From the NCBI RefSeq assembly GCF_001509835.1, contig NZ_JXTJ01000005.1, positions 62,001-126,000 on the forward strand: a stretch of DNA of 64,000 nt. The letters are read 5' to 3'. This document shows, in pieces, positions 45,789 to 54,171 of the stretch. Source of the DNA: Allobosea sp. WAO (lineage in GTDB: Bacteria; Pseudomonadota; Alphaproteobacteria; Rhizobiales; Beijerinckiaceae). Below the pieces are notes generated by a model, which was not told the origin of the DNA, did not search any database, and was given only the letters and a program-made list of their open reading frames with translations. The position numbers and the translations under genes were made by a program. Position 1 is the stretch's first letter; each line of letters starts with the position of its first letter.

Positions 45789-47432
45789 ATGCCCCCGAAG
45801 CAGGACGTCTCCGGCACGAACCCATCTCTCGACAGGCGCAGCATTCTTCTGGGCGGGACCGCCCTGGCCGCGGCTGCATCCTATCTTTCAGCCGAGGTCA
45901 AACCGGCCCAGGCGCAGCAGCCGGCAGCGCCGGCCGGCGGGCGCAAGCCGAACATCCTCGTGATCTTCGGCGACGATATCGGCATCCCCCAGGTCAGCGC
46001 CTATACGATGGGCATGATGGGCTACCGCACGCCCAATATCGACCGCATCGCCAGCGAAGGCGCCATCTTCACCGATGCCTATGGCCAGCAGAGCTGCACG
46101 GCCGGCCGCGCATCCTTCATTCTTGGGCAAGAGCCATTCCGCACCGGGCTGCTCACCATCGGCATGCCGGGCGACCCGCACGGCATCCAGGACTGGATGC
46201 CGACGATCGCCGACGCCCTGAAGACGCAGGGCTATGCGACCGGGCAGTTCGGCAAGAACCATCTCGGCGACCGCGACGAGCATTTGCCGACGCGGCACGG
46301 CTTCGACGAGTTCTTCGGCAATCTCTACCACCTCAATGCCGAGGAGGAGCCCGAGGGTTATTTCTACCCGAAGGACGCGAACTTCCGCAGGCAGTTCGGC
46401 CCGCGCGGCGTGCTCAAGACCTCGGCTGACGGCAAGATCGAGGATACCGGGCCGCTCAATACCAAGCGCATGCCGACGATCGACGAAGAATTCCTGGCCG
46501 GCGCCAAGGATTTCATCGACCGGCAGAGCAAGGCGAACAAACCCTTCTTCTGCTGGTTCAACTCCACCCGCATGCACGTCTTCACCCATCTGAAGGCGGA
46601 ATCGCTGGGCAAGACCGGCAAGGGCATCCATGCCGACGGCATGGTCGAGCATGATGGGCATGTCGGCCAGTTGCTCAAGCAGCTCGACGATCTCGGCATC
46701 GCCGACAACACCATCGTCCTCTACACGACCGATAACGGCGCCGAGATCGCGCTCTGGCCGGATGGTGCGATGACGCCGTTCCGCGGCGAAAAGGGCACGA
46801 CCTGGGAAGGCGGCTTCCGGATTCCGATGATGGTGCGCTGGCCGGGCGTGGTGAAGCCGGGCACGCAGGTCAACGAGCCGATCGCGCTGATGGACTGGTT
46901 CCCGACCTTCTGCGCGGCGGCCGGCGAGCCCAACATCAAGGAGAAGATGAAGACGGGCTTCCAGTCGGGCAGCAAGACCTTCAAGGTCCATCTCGACGGC
47001 TACAATTTCCTGCCCTTCTTGAAAGGCGAGTCGACCCAGCCGCCACGCGACGCGATGTACTTCTTCGACCAGGGCGGCAATCTCAACGCCGTGCGCTGGA
47101 ACGACTGGAAGGTCAGCTTCGCGGTCAACAGCGAAGGCAACATCGCCACCGCCACCCGCGAAGTGCCGGCCTGGGCCAATATCACCAATCTCCGAATGGA
47201 TCCGTATGAACGCGGTTCCAAGGAGGGAGGTGAAGCCATGAAGTTCATTGCCCAGCAGATGTGGCTGCTCGTGCCGATCCAGGCCAAGGTGAAGGAGTTC
47301 TTCTCCGATTTCGCCGAGTTCCCCTATCAGGCCGGAAACTCGCTGAACGCAGCCGGGATCAATTACGGACTGCTGCAGCAACAGGCAGCGCTGAAGCGGC
47401 TCGGTGAACTGGAACGGCTGAACCCACGCTAG
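45789..47432 (+). CDS. Tat-exported arylsulfatase
   Basis: A 547-aa sulfatase of the alkaline-phosphatase superfamily. A twin-arginine signal (LDRRSILLGGTALAAAASY) ends near PAQA-QQP. The metal-binding start is LVIFGDDIGIPQVSAYTMG, with Asp62 and Asp63. Cys103 in the C-T-A-G-R motif (103-107), inside SCTAGRASFILG, is the cysteine that is converted to formylglycine. Later TTDNGAEIALWPDGAMTPFRGEKGTTWEGGFRIP carries the DN metal ligands and the substrate Lys. A separate formylglycine-generating enzyme must act on it; none is in this window. GAGG precedes the ATG. Confidence 0.93.
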   Translation: MPPKQDVSGTNPSLDRRSILLGGTALAAAASYLSAEVKPAQAQQPAAPAGGRKPNILVIFGDDIGIPQVSAYTMGMMGYRTPNIDRIASEGAIFTDAYGQQSCTAGRASFILGQEPFRTGLLTIGMPGDPHGIQDWMPTIADALKTQGYATGQFGKNHLGDRDEHLPTRHGFDEFFGNLYHLNAEEEPEGYFYPKDANFRRQFGPRGVLKTSADGKIEDTGPLNTKRMPTIDEEFLAGAKDFIDRQSKANKPFFCWFNSTRMHVFTHLKAESLGKTGKGIHADGMVEHDGHVGQLLKQLDDLGIADNTIVLYTTDNGAEIALWPDGAMTPFRGEKGTTWEGGFRIPMMVRWPGVVKPGTQVNEPIALMDWFPTFCAAAGEPNIKEKMKTGFQSGSKTFKVHLDGYNFLPFLKGESTQPPRDAMYFFDQGGNLNAVRWNDWKVSFAVNSEGNIATATREVPAWANITNLRMDPYERGSKEGGEAMKFIAQQMWLLVPIQAKVKEFFSDFAEFPYQAGNSLNAAGINYGLLQQQAALKRLGELERLNPR

Positions 47433-47519
47433 CGCAGGTTCCGATCGGCTTGCACGTCATTCCGGCACCCGCTTTGCGGCTTGTCCGGAATGACGGTCTG
47501 CTCGGATCGGAACGCGCTA
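47430..47519. repeat. Large nested palindrome between convergent genes
   Basis: The element folds on itself from both ends: TAGCGC (47430-47435) with GCGCTA (47514-47519), TTCCGATC (47439-47446) with GATCGGAA (47505-47512), and CGTCATTCCGG (47455-47465) with CCGGAATGACG (47485-47495). It begins at the sulfatase stop and ends at the thioesterase stop. It is a probable bidirectional transcription terminator; the CGTCATTCCGG arm is related to the CGTCAT ends of the other two dispersed repeats. Confidence 0.82.
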
Positions 47520-47993
47520 GTCGCTCACCCCCTCGCGTCCGGCGATCGCCATGCAGGTCGCGGTCATCATGGCGCAGAGCTTGCGCGCCCCGCCGGAGAC
47601 CGCGAAGACCTCGGCGGTGGCGAGCGTCAGGGTGCGGCCGGCCTTCACCACCTTGCCGAGCGCCCGCAATTCCTCGCCCGTCGCTGGTGCGAGGAGATTG
47701 ATCTTGAACTCGGCGGTGAGGATGCCGGCGCCGGCCGGCATCGCGGTGAGCGCAGCATAGCCGGCGGCGCTGTCGGCGATGGTCGAGACGGCGCCGGCAT
47801 GGACGAAGCCGTGCTGCTGGCACAGATGCGGCGAAACCGGCAAGGCGATCTCGACCTCGCCGGGCGCAACGCGGACAAGCCGGGCACCGAGCGTCGTCAT
47901 GAAAGCCTGCTTGGCGAAGCTCGTCTCGATCCTCGCGACCAACGCGGGATCGACAGCGGCAGCCTCCTGACTCATCGGCTCAGCCTCGTTCAT
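47517..47993 (-). CDS. PaaI family hot-dog thioesterase
   Basis: A 158-aa acyl-CoA thioesterase. The hot-dog motif is CQQHGFVHAGAVSTIADSAAGYAAL near residues 58-82, with the H-G and A-D positions that line the active site, and LTAEFKINLLAPATG and GRTLTLATAEVF follow. Such enzymes hydrolyse phenylacetyl-CoA or short aromatic or aliphatic acyl-CoAs. It overlaps the upstream dusA stop by four bases, so the two are co-transcribed, although their functions are unrelated. Confidence 0.9.
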   Translation of the reverse strand: MNEAEPMSQEAAAVDPALVARIETSFAKQAFMTTLGARLVRVAPGEVEIALPVSPHLCQQHGFVHAGAVSTIADSAAGYAALTAMPAGAGILTAEFKINLLAPATGEELRALGKVVKAGRTLTLATAEVFAVSGGARKLCAMMTATCMAIAGREGVSD

Positions 47994-48991
47994 TCGGCGG
48001 CAATCGCGGAAGGCGCCTCGCGCTCGACATGGGCGATGGCGGCGCGCAAATCAGCGAGGCCGGCACCGGCGGCGACGCAATGCTCGGCGAGATGGCGGCG
48101 GAACAGGCGCGAGCCGCGCCGGCCGGGAAAGAGCCCGACGAGATGGCGGGTGAAGGCGTGCAGGCGCCCGCCCCGCTCGAGATGCGCGGCGATGAAGGGT
48201 TCCAGCGCCTCCAGTATCTCGAAGGCGTCGGCGACAGGCGCCGTCTCGCCGAACAGCAGCGGATCGACCTGCAGCAGCACTTCCGGGTTCTGATAGGCCT
48301 CACGACCGAGCATGACGCCGTCGAGATGGGCCAGATGCGGCAGCCATTCGGAGGGGGCGCGGATGCCGCCATTCAGCGAGACCGGCAGGTCGGGATTGGC
48401 GCTTTTCAGACGATAGGCCCGCTCATAGTCGAGCGGCGGGATCTCGCGGTTCTCCTTGGGCGAGAGCCCCTGCAGCCAGGCCTTGCGGGCGTGCACGATC
48501 AGCGCATCGACGCCCGCAGCGCGGACGGTCGCGGTCAGGGCATCAAGCGCGGCTTCCGGATCCTGATCGTCGACGCCGATCCGGCATTTGACGGTGACGG
48601 GGATCGAGACGGCAGCCTTCATCGCCGCGACGCAGGCCCCGACCAATTCGGGTTCGCGCATCAGGCAGGCGCCGAAGGCGCCGCCCTGGACGCGATCGGA
48701 GGGGCAGCCGCAATTCAGATTGATCTCGTCATAGCCGAAATCGGCGCCGATCTTCGCCGCTTCCCCCAGGAGGGCCGGATCATTGCCGCCAAGTTGCAGC
48801 GCGACCGGATGCTCGACCGCGTCGAAGCCGATCAGTCGCTGCCGGTCGCCGCGGATCACGGCCTGCGCCGTCACCATCTCCGTGTACAAAAGGGCGCGAC
48901 GCGACATCAGGCGATGGACCACCCGGCAATACCGGTCAGTCCAATCCATCATCGGCGCTACGGAAAACCTAATGTACTGATATTGCGTCAT
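47990..48991 (-). CDS. dusA: tRNA dihydrouridine synthase DusA
   Basis: A 333-aa flavoenzyme that reduces uridine 20/20a in tRNA D-loops. Diagnostic blocks are RFSVAPMMDWTDRYCRVVHR, LQLGGNDPALLGEAA, DEINLNCGCPSDRVQGGAFGACLM with the catalytic Cys, TVKCRIGVDD, and VHARKAWLQGLSPKENREIPPLDY. The DusA assignment rests on the start and the KAWLxGLSPKENR motif. It is the upstream gene of the pair with the thioesterase. Confidence 0.94.
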   Translation of the reverse strand: MTQYQYIRFSVAPMMDWTDRYCRVVHRLMSRRALLYTEMVTAQAVIRGDRQRLIGFDAVEHPVALQLGGNDPALLGEAAKIGADFGYDEINLNCGCPSDRVQGGAFGACLMREPELVGACVAAMKAAVSIPVTVKCRIGVDDQDPEAALDALTATVRAAGVDALIVHARKAWLQGLSPKENREIPPLDYERAYRLKSANPDLPVSLNGGIRAPSEWLPHLAHLDGVMLGREAYQNPEVLLQVDPLLFGETAPVADAFEILEALEPFIAAHLERGGRLHAFTRHLVGLFPGRRGSRLFRRHLAEHCVAAGAGLADLRAAIAHVEREAPSAIAAE

Positions 48992-49118
48992 CTTTTACCT
49001 TGAAACCGGCCAACACGCCGGGTGTGCGCATGGTTCCCTGCCTGCCACCTCTATATTGGCTTCCCACGCTTCAGCGGCTCTACTAACCCAAAATCCGGCT
49101 TTTGATGAGCCCGGACAG

Positions 49119-49143
49119 CAAACAACCCGGCCAAGGCCGGGTT
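49119..49143 (-). terminator. Terminator of the orotate operon
   Basis: On the minus strand AACCCGGCC-TT-GGCCGGGTT forms a perfect 9-bp stem followed by GTTTG. It lies 46 bases beyond the last gene (101-aa protein) of the seven-enzyme operon. Confidence 0.82.
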
Positions 49144-49188
49144 GCAAGGTCGGCATCGCTGCCGAACGGAACGCCGAAAGCCGCAGCC

Positions 49189-49494
49189 TCAGGCGAGTTC
49201 GGCCGCGCCGATCCGGTTGAGCAGCGCAAGCCGGCCTGCCGGATCGGCAGCACCCGGAGCGAGCGCCTGCTCGATCAGCCCGGTGAGCTGCTGCAACGCC
49301 CCCTCTGCGACGTCGAGCGGCAGCGGGCGGCGGTCATAGGCTTCGGCGAAGCGGCCGGCGAGATCGGCGAGCAGGCGCAGCAACGCGGCATGCTCGGGCT
49401 CGGCGGCGCGCAGTTCAAGCGCGCGCCCCTGGAATTCGAGATAGGTGTTCATGCTGCCCTTCTGCTGCAGCAGCCAGTTCAACAGCTCGTTCAT
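49189..49494 (-). CDS. Unknown 101-aa protein at the end of the orotate operon
   Basis: A small, soluble, mostly helical protein. It begins MNELLNWLLQQKGSMNTYLE and is rich in Ala, Leu and Glu (EPEHAALLRLLADLAGRFAEAY), with no cysteine and no membrane segment. I recognise no family. It is 48 bases downstream of aspA, has GAGAGG close to its ATG, and precedes the operon terminator, so it is co-expressed with the orotate enzymes. A regulatory subunit, chaperone or scaffold are possibilities suggested only by its location. Confidence 0.7.
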   Translation of the reverse strand: MNELLNWLLQQKGSMNTYLEFQGRALELRAAEPEHAALLRLLADLAGRFAEAYDRRPLPLDVAEGALQQLTGLIEQALAPGAADPAGRLALLNRIGAAELA

Positions 49495-49542
49495 TGTCCT
49501 CTCCGGGTAGGCGGCCGTCCGTCTCGTGCGGCGGCCGATCGT

Positions 49543-51090
49543 TCAGGCCCGCGCCTTTCCGGCGGGCTTCGGGCGCGACGGGGCCGTCATCGCCTCGATC
49601 TTCAGGAGCTCTTCGAGCTCGGCACGACTGAGCAGGCCTTCCTCGAGCACGATCTCGGCGACCTTGCGCTTCTCGGCCAGCGCACGCCGCGCCACCCGCG
49701 AGGAGGCTTCGTAGCCGAGCCGAGGGCCCAGCGCCGTGACGAGGCCGATCGAGTCCTCGACCAGCGCCATGCAGCGCTCGCGGTCGGCCTCGATGCCGGT
49801 GACGCAGCGCGTCGTCAGCGTCGTCACGGCGGCGGTGAGATGGCGAAGCGAGGAGAGCAGGCAATAGCCGATGGTCGGCTCGAAGGCGTTGAGCTGGAGC
49901 TGGCCGCCTTCGGCGCAGAGCGTCACGGTGAGGTCGTGGCCGATGACGAGATAGGCAACCTGGTTGACCACTTCCGGGATCACCGGGTTGACCTTGCCCG
50001 GCATGATCGAGGAGCCGGCCTGCACCGCCGGCAGGCGGATCTCGCTGAAGCCGGCGCGCGGGCCGCTGGAGAGCAGGCGCAGATCGTTGCAGATCTTCGA
50101 GAGCTTGACGGCGACGCGCTTCAGCACGCCGGAGAACAGCACGAAGGCGCCCATGTCGGAGGTCGCCTCGATCAGGTTCGTCGCCGGCACCATGGGCTGG
50201 CGGGCGGAGCGGGCCAGCTCCTCTATGGCGAGCGAGGCATAGCGCGCATCGGCGGTGATGCCGGTGCCGATCGCGGTCGCGCCGAGATTGACCTCGCGGA
50301 ACAGCGCCGCCGCCTCGCGCAGCCGCGAGACGTCCTCCTTGATGGTGGCAAAGAAGGCGTCGAACTCCTGGCCGAGCGTCATCGGCACGGCATCCTGGAG
50401 CTGGGTCCGGCCGATCTTCAGCACATCTGCAAACTCGACCGCCTTGGCCTTGAAGGCGAAGGCGAGCTCGTCCAGCGCCGCGATCATCGGCTCGGTCGCG
50501 AAGATCACGGCGAGGCGCAGCGCCGTCGGATAGGCGTCATTGGTCGACTGCGCCATGTTGACGTCGTCATTGGGATGGAGCGCAGCGTAGTCACCCTTGC
50601 GCTTGCCCATCAGCTCGAGCGCGACGTTGGCGATGACCTCGTTGGCGTTCATGTTGGTCGAGGTGCCGGCCCCGCCCTGGACGGCGTCGACGACGAACTG
50701 GTCGTGGAAGCGGCCATCGACCGCGATCAGGTCGCAGGCGCGCTCGATCGCGTCGGCCTTGACGGTGGGAAGATTGCCGAGCCGGCGATTGGCGCGCGCA
50801 GCCGCCTGCTTGACCAGGGCCAGCGCCCGCACGAATTCGGGGAAATGGCCGACCGGCACGCCGGTGATCGGGAAATTGCCGACGGCGCGCAGGGTGTGAA
50901 CGCCCCAATAGGCGTCGGCCGGCACGTCGGCATCGCCGAGCAGGTCGTGCTCGCGGCGCGTCCTGATTTCGGCCAGCGCGATGGTCTGCGTCGTCGCGAG
51001 CTGCACGCTGTCGGCCTTTGGCGGCGCGGCGATGGGCGCAGCGGCGGCACTGTCAGCCATAGCGGAATCCTCGCGGGACTTGGACTTCAC
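49543..51090 (-). CDS. aspA: Aspartate ammonia-lyase (aspartase/fumarase family)
   Basis: A 515-aa class II fumarase/aspartase superfamily enzyme. It converts L-aspartate to fumarate and ammonia. The signature GSSIMPGKVNP and its serine-rich loop are present, as are TRREHDLLGDADVPADAYWG at the N-terminal domain, STNMNANEVIAN and DDVNMAQSTNDAYPTALR. The DVPADAYWGVHTLRAVGNFPI start is the aspartase rather than fumarase form. The first ~40 residues are an unusual Ala/Lys-rich extension. GTG 51090 is supported by AAGGAG six bases before it. Within the operon it provides the last step, releasing ammonia and a TCA intermediate. Confidence 0.92.
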   Translation of the reverse strand: MKSKSREDSAMADSAAAAPIAAPPKADSVQLATTQTIALAEIRTRREHDLLGDADVPADAYWGVHTLRAVGNFPITGVPVGHFPEFVRALALVKQAAARANRRLGNLPTVKADAIERACDLIAVDGRFHDQFVVDAVQGGAGTSTNMNANEVIANVALELMGKRKGDYAALHPNDDVNMAQSTNDAYPTALRLAVIFATEPMIAALDELAFAFKAKAVEFADVLKIGRTQLQDAVPMTLGQEFDAFFATIKEDVSRLREAAALFREVNLGATAIGTGITADARYASLAIEELARSARQPMVPATNLIEATSDMGAFVLFSGVLKRVAVKLSKICNDLRLLSSGPRAGFSEIRLPAVQAGSSIMPGKVNPVIPEVVNQVAYLVIGHDLTVTLCAEGGQLQLNAFEPTIGYCLLSSLRHLTAAVTTLTTRCVTGIEADRERCMALVEDSIGLVTALGPRLGYEASSRVARRALAEKRKVAEIVLEEGLLSRAELEELLKIEAMTAPSRPKPAGKARA

Positions 51091-51107
51091 GGCAGGCTCC
51101 TTCCGGA

Positions 51108-51788
51108 TCAGACGCGCGGCGACAGGCTGACCCGGCCGCCATGGCGGGTCGACCAGGCAACGGGATCGGCAAGGAAGCGCTCGATCTCGGCGCGATCCTC
51201 GGCCGCAAGCTCCTGGCCGGCATCGGCGCGCAGCACATCGGCCCAGGTGGCGAGCGGGTGCAGGGAGAGCCCGGCCTCCTGCAGGCGCTCGCCGGCGCCC
51301 GGAAAGACGTCGTGATAGAAGATCGTCAGGATGTGCTCGACGCTGGCGCCGGCGGAGCGCAGGCCGCGGGCAAAGCCGAGCTTGCTGCCGCCGTCGGTGG
51401 TCAGGTCGTCGACCAGGAGCACGCGCAGGCCGTCGACCGGCCCGCCCTCGACCTGGGCATTGCGGCCGACACCGAGCGGGCGCTTGCGGACATAGCGCAG
51501 CTTGAGCCCGGTACGGTCGGCGAACCAGGCCGCGAAGGGGATGCCGGCGGTCTCGGCGCCGGCGACGGCATCGAAGCTGCCGGCGGGAAAGGCCGCCTCG
51601 GCATAGCGGACGGCGAGATCGGTGACGGCGCGGCGCAATTGCGGATCGCCCAGCAACAGGCGGACGTCGACATAGACCGGGCTCGCCCAGCCGGCCGCGA
51701 GCACATAGGGCTGCTGGCGGCTGACATGGATCGCTCCGGCCCGGAACAGCAGCCGGGCGACAGCCTCGCCGATCTCGCCGGCGCTCAC
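51108..51788 (-). CDS. pyrE: Orotate phosphoribosyltransferase PyrE, operon copy
   Basis: A 226-aa enzyme joining orotate and PRPP to give OMP. It begins at GTG 51788, overlapping the dihydroorotase stop. AAGWASPVYVDVRLLLGDP at the N-terminus binds orotate, [19 protein letters not shown] and RYVRKRPLGVGRNAQVEGG contact PRPP, and LLVDDLTTDGGSKLGFARGL is the PRPP-binding motif. It is clearly paralogous to the second PyrE at 57.7 kb. In this operon it allows imported orotate to be turned directly into UMP as an alternative to degradation. Confidence 0.93.
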   Translation of the reverse strand: MSAGEIGEAVARLLFRAGAIHVSRQQPYVLAAGWASPVYVDVRLLLGDPQLRRAVTDLAVRYAEAAFPAGSFDAVAGAETAGIPFAAWFADRTGLKLRYVRKRPLGVGRNAQVEGGPVDGLRVLLVDDLTTDGGSKLGFARGLRSAGASVEHILTIFYHDVFPGAGERLQEAGLSLHPLATWADVLRADAGQELAAEDRAEIERFLADPVAWSTRHGGRVSLSPRV

Positions 51789-52879
51789 GGGCGAACCTCG
51801 CCGATCGACCAGGGCAGGTTCTCGGCGCCGCGGAAGATCACGACCTCGCTGTCCTCGACCTCGACCGCAGCGAGCGCCCGGCTCGGCTTGCGTTCCAGGG
51901 TGATCGTGCCCTCGTTCAGCGGCAGCCCGTAGAAGCGCGCGCCATTTTCCGAAGCGAAGGCCTCGAAACGGTCGAGCGCGCCTGCCTCGTCGAAGACCTG
52001 GACATAGGTCTGCAGCGCGGTGGCGCCGCCGAAGACGCCGGCCGAGCAGCATTCGGCCTGCTTGGCGCCGCGCAGATGCGGCGCCGTGTCGGTGCCGATG
52101 AAGAAGCAGGCATCGCCGGAGGTGACGGCCTCGCAGAGGGCGAGCCTGTGGCTCTCGCGCTTGGCGACCGGCAGGCAGTAGAGATGCGGGCGCAGGCCGC
52201 CCTGGAAGAGCGAGGTGCGGTTGATGATCAGATGATGCGGCGTGATCGTGCCGGCGGCGCGCCCGGCATGGGCGCGGACGATTGCGACCGTCTCGGCGGT
52301 GGTGACATGCTCGATCACGACCTTGAGCCCCGGATGGCGCTTCAGCAGGGGCAGCATCTCCTGCTCCATGAAGACGGCCTCGCGATCGAAGATGTCGACG
52401 GCCGGGTCGGTCGCCTCGCCATGGACGAGGACCGGCATGCCGATCTTCTCCATGCGCTCCAGCACGGGAGCGAGCTTCGGGATGTTGGTGACGCCGTGAT
52501 GGGCATTGGTGGTCGCGCCGGCCGGATAGAGCTTGGCGGCAGCCCAGACGCCCTCGCGATAACCGCGTTCGATCTCGTCCGGCACGGTGGTGTCGGTGAG
52601 GTAGCAGGTCATCAGCGGGGTGAAATCGCAGCCTTCCGGACGGGCGGCGAGGATGCGCTCGCGATAGGAGGCCGCCGCGGCGATGGTCGTCACCGGCGGC
52701 ACGAGGTTCGGCATGATGATGCCGCGGGCGAACTGGGCGGCGGTGAAGGGCAGCACCGCCTTCAGCATGGCGCCGTCGCGCAGATGGACGTGCCAGTCAT
52801 CGGGCCGGCGGATGGTGAGCGAGAGCGGCGCCTCGGCTTCCGCAGCCGGCGCATCATCGAAGAGTTGCGAAACGCTCAT
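51785..52879 (-). CDS. pyrC: Dihydroorotase, class II (PyrC)
   Basis: A 364-aa zinc amidohydrolase interconverting dihydroorotate and N-carbamoyl-L-aspartate. The metal motif is DWHVHLRDG with His30 and His32, the carbamylated Lys116 lies in AAKLYPAG, further His ligands in VLVHGEA and VIEHVTT, and the catalytic Asp in GTDTAPH. It starts at 52879 and overlaps the hydrolase gene upstream by four bases. In a catabolic direction it opens the dihydroorotate ring. Confidence 0.95.
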   Translation of the reverse strand: MSVSQLFDDAPAAEAEAPLSLTIRRPDDWHVHLRDGAMLKAVLPFTAAQFARGIIMPNLVPPVTTIAAAASYRERILAARPEGCDFTPLMTCYLTDTTVPDEIERGYREGVWAAAKLYPAGATTNAHHGVTNIPKLAPVLERMEKIGMPVLVHGEATDPAVDIFDREAVFMEQEMLPLLKRHPGLKVVIEHVTTAETVAIVRAHAGRAAGTITPHHLIINRTSLFQGGLRPHLYCLPVAKRESHRLALCEAVTSGDACFFIGTDTAPHLRGAKQAECCSAGVFGGATALQTYVQVFDEAGALDRFEAFASENGARFYGLPLNEGTITLERKPSRALAAVEVEDSEVVIFRGAENLPWSIGEVRP

Positions 52880-54171
52880 TGTACCGCCTCCCGGATGGCC
52901 GCCCGCATCACCGCGATACCGGCTAGGAAATCATCGATCGCCATCGCTTCCCTGGGATTATGCGATCCGTGTTCGTTACGCACGAAGATCATGGCGCTCG
53001 GTATGCCGGCATTGGCGAAGACCGCCGCATCATGGCCGGCGCCGCTTGGAATCTCCTCGTCGGGCAGGCCGAGCCCGCGCGCCGCTGCCTTCAGCCGCGC
53101 GATCCAGCCAGCATCCATCACCGCCGGGGCCGATTCGAGGCGGCGGTCGAAGCTGAATTCGACCCCCCTCTCCTCGCCGACCAGCCCACATTCCGAGAGG
53201 AAGAGGTCGTAGAAGGCCTCCAGCGTCTCGCGATTCTGGCTACGCACCTCGAAGGAGAAGCTGACCTTGCCGGGGATGCGGGCGATGGCGTGCTCCTGCG
53301 GGTCGGTGCCGAGCACGCCGGCTGTCACCACCACGTCGCGGCCGCGCTCCAGCAAGGTGCGCCAGTGCCGGTCGAGATGGGTGATCAGCTCGGCCGTGGC
53401 GAAGACCGCATCACGCCGCAGCCAGCGCGGCACCGCGCCGGAATGGCCGGCCTCGCCGATGCATTCGACATTGCGATGGCGGACATTGCCGCGAATGCCG
53501 GTGACGATGCCGACCGGCAGATCGCGCGCGACCAGCACCGGCCCCTGCTCGATATGCAGCTCGATCCAGGCCGCGACGGTCGCGGGGTCAAGCAGGGGCT
53601 CGCCCTTCTCGACGCGGGCCATGTCGACGCCGATATCGGCCATGCACTGCGCCAGGGTTTGGCCGGTGGCATGGTCGCGCACCGAAAGATCGGCGGCGGT
53701 GAGCTTCCCGAACAGCGCGCTCGAGCCCATATAGGCCTTGCCGAAGCGGGCGCTCTCCTCGCCGCGCAGCGCATAGACCTTGATGGTCCGGCGCGGCACG
53801 AAACCCTCCTCCTTGAAGCGGGCGATGATGGCGAGACCGGCGATGACACCGGCGGCGCCATCGAAATTGCCGCCCTGCGGCACCGAATCGAGATGCGAGC
53901 CGCAGGCCAGGAAGGGCAGCTCCGGCTCGGCGCCTTCCAGCGTCATCACCAGGTTCGCGCCGGCATCGCGCTCGGTCGAAAGGCCGAGTTCGCGCGCCTT
54001 CGCCTCGACGAGCTCGAGCGCCAGGGATTCGCGGTCGCTATAGGCTTCGCGGGTGATGCCGACGCCGTCGCCCGTCGCCTCACGTAGCGCTTCGAACAGC
54101 GCTTCGGACAGGACGCGGTCGCCGTCGTCGCCCATGAAGACGTTGCGCAGATTGGCGGGATGCGCGGTCAC
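52876..54171 (-). CDS. M20-type N-carbamoyl-L-amino acid amidohydrolase (proposed ureidosuccinase)
   Basis: A 431-aa zinc hydrolase of the family containing allantoate amidohydrolase, beta-ureidopropionase and N-carbamoyl-L-amino acid hydrolase. Metal ligands are in GSHLDSVPQGGNFDG, RGEESARFG, HIEQGPVLVARD and the C-terminal NEHGSHNPREAM. The substrate-pocket loop QGPVLVARDLPVGIVTGIRG is typical. It starts at GTG 54171, overlapping pyrD. Sitting between dihydroorotate dehydrogenase and dihydroorotase, its natural substrate is most simply N-carbamoyl-L-aspartate, giving aspartate, CO2 and ammonia. No hydantoinase or allantoinase gene is present to suggest another substrate. Confidence 0.85.
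   Translation of the reverse strand: MTAHPANLRNVFMGDDGDRVLSEALFEALREATGDGVGITREAYSDRESLALELVEAKARELGLSTERDAGANLVMTLEGAEPELPFLACGSHLDSVPQGGNFDGAAGVIAGLAIIARFKEEGFVPRRTIKVYALRGEESARFGKAYMGSSALFGKLTAADLSVRDHATGQTLAQCMADIGVDMARVEKGEPLLDPATVAAWIELHIEQGPVLVARDLPVGIVTGIRGNVRHRNVECIGEAGHSGAVPRWLRRDAVFATAELITHLDRHWRTLLERGRDVVVTAGVLGTDPQEHAIARIPGKVSFSFEVRSQNRETLEAFYDLFLSECGLVGEERGVEFSFDRRLESAPAVMDAGWIARLKAAARGLGLPDEEIPSGAGHDAAVFANAGIPSAMIFVRNEHGSHNPREAMAIDDFLAGIAVMRAAIREAVQ

Noticed and set aside
49102..51315. A 737-codon plus-strand frame opposite aspA and the 101-aa gene
   Set aside because: An antisense shadow of well-identified genes with biased composition and no recognisable domain.
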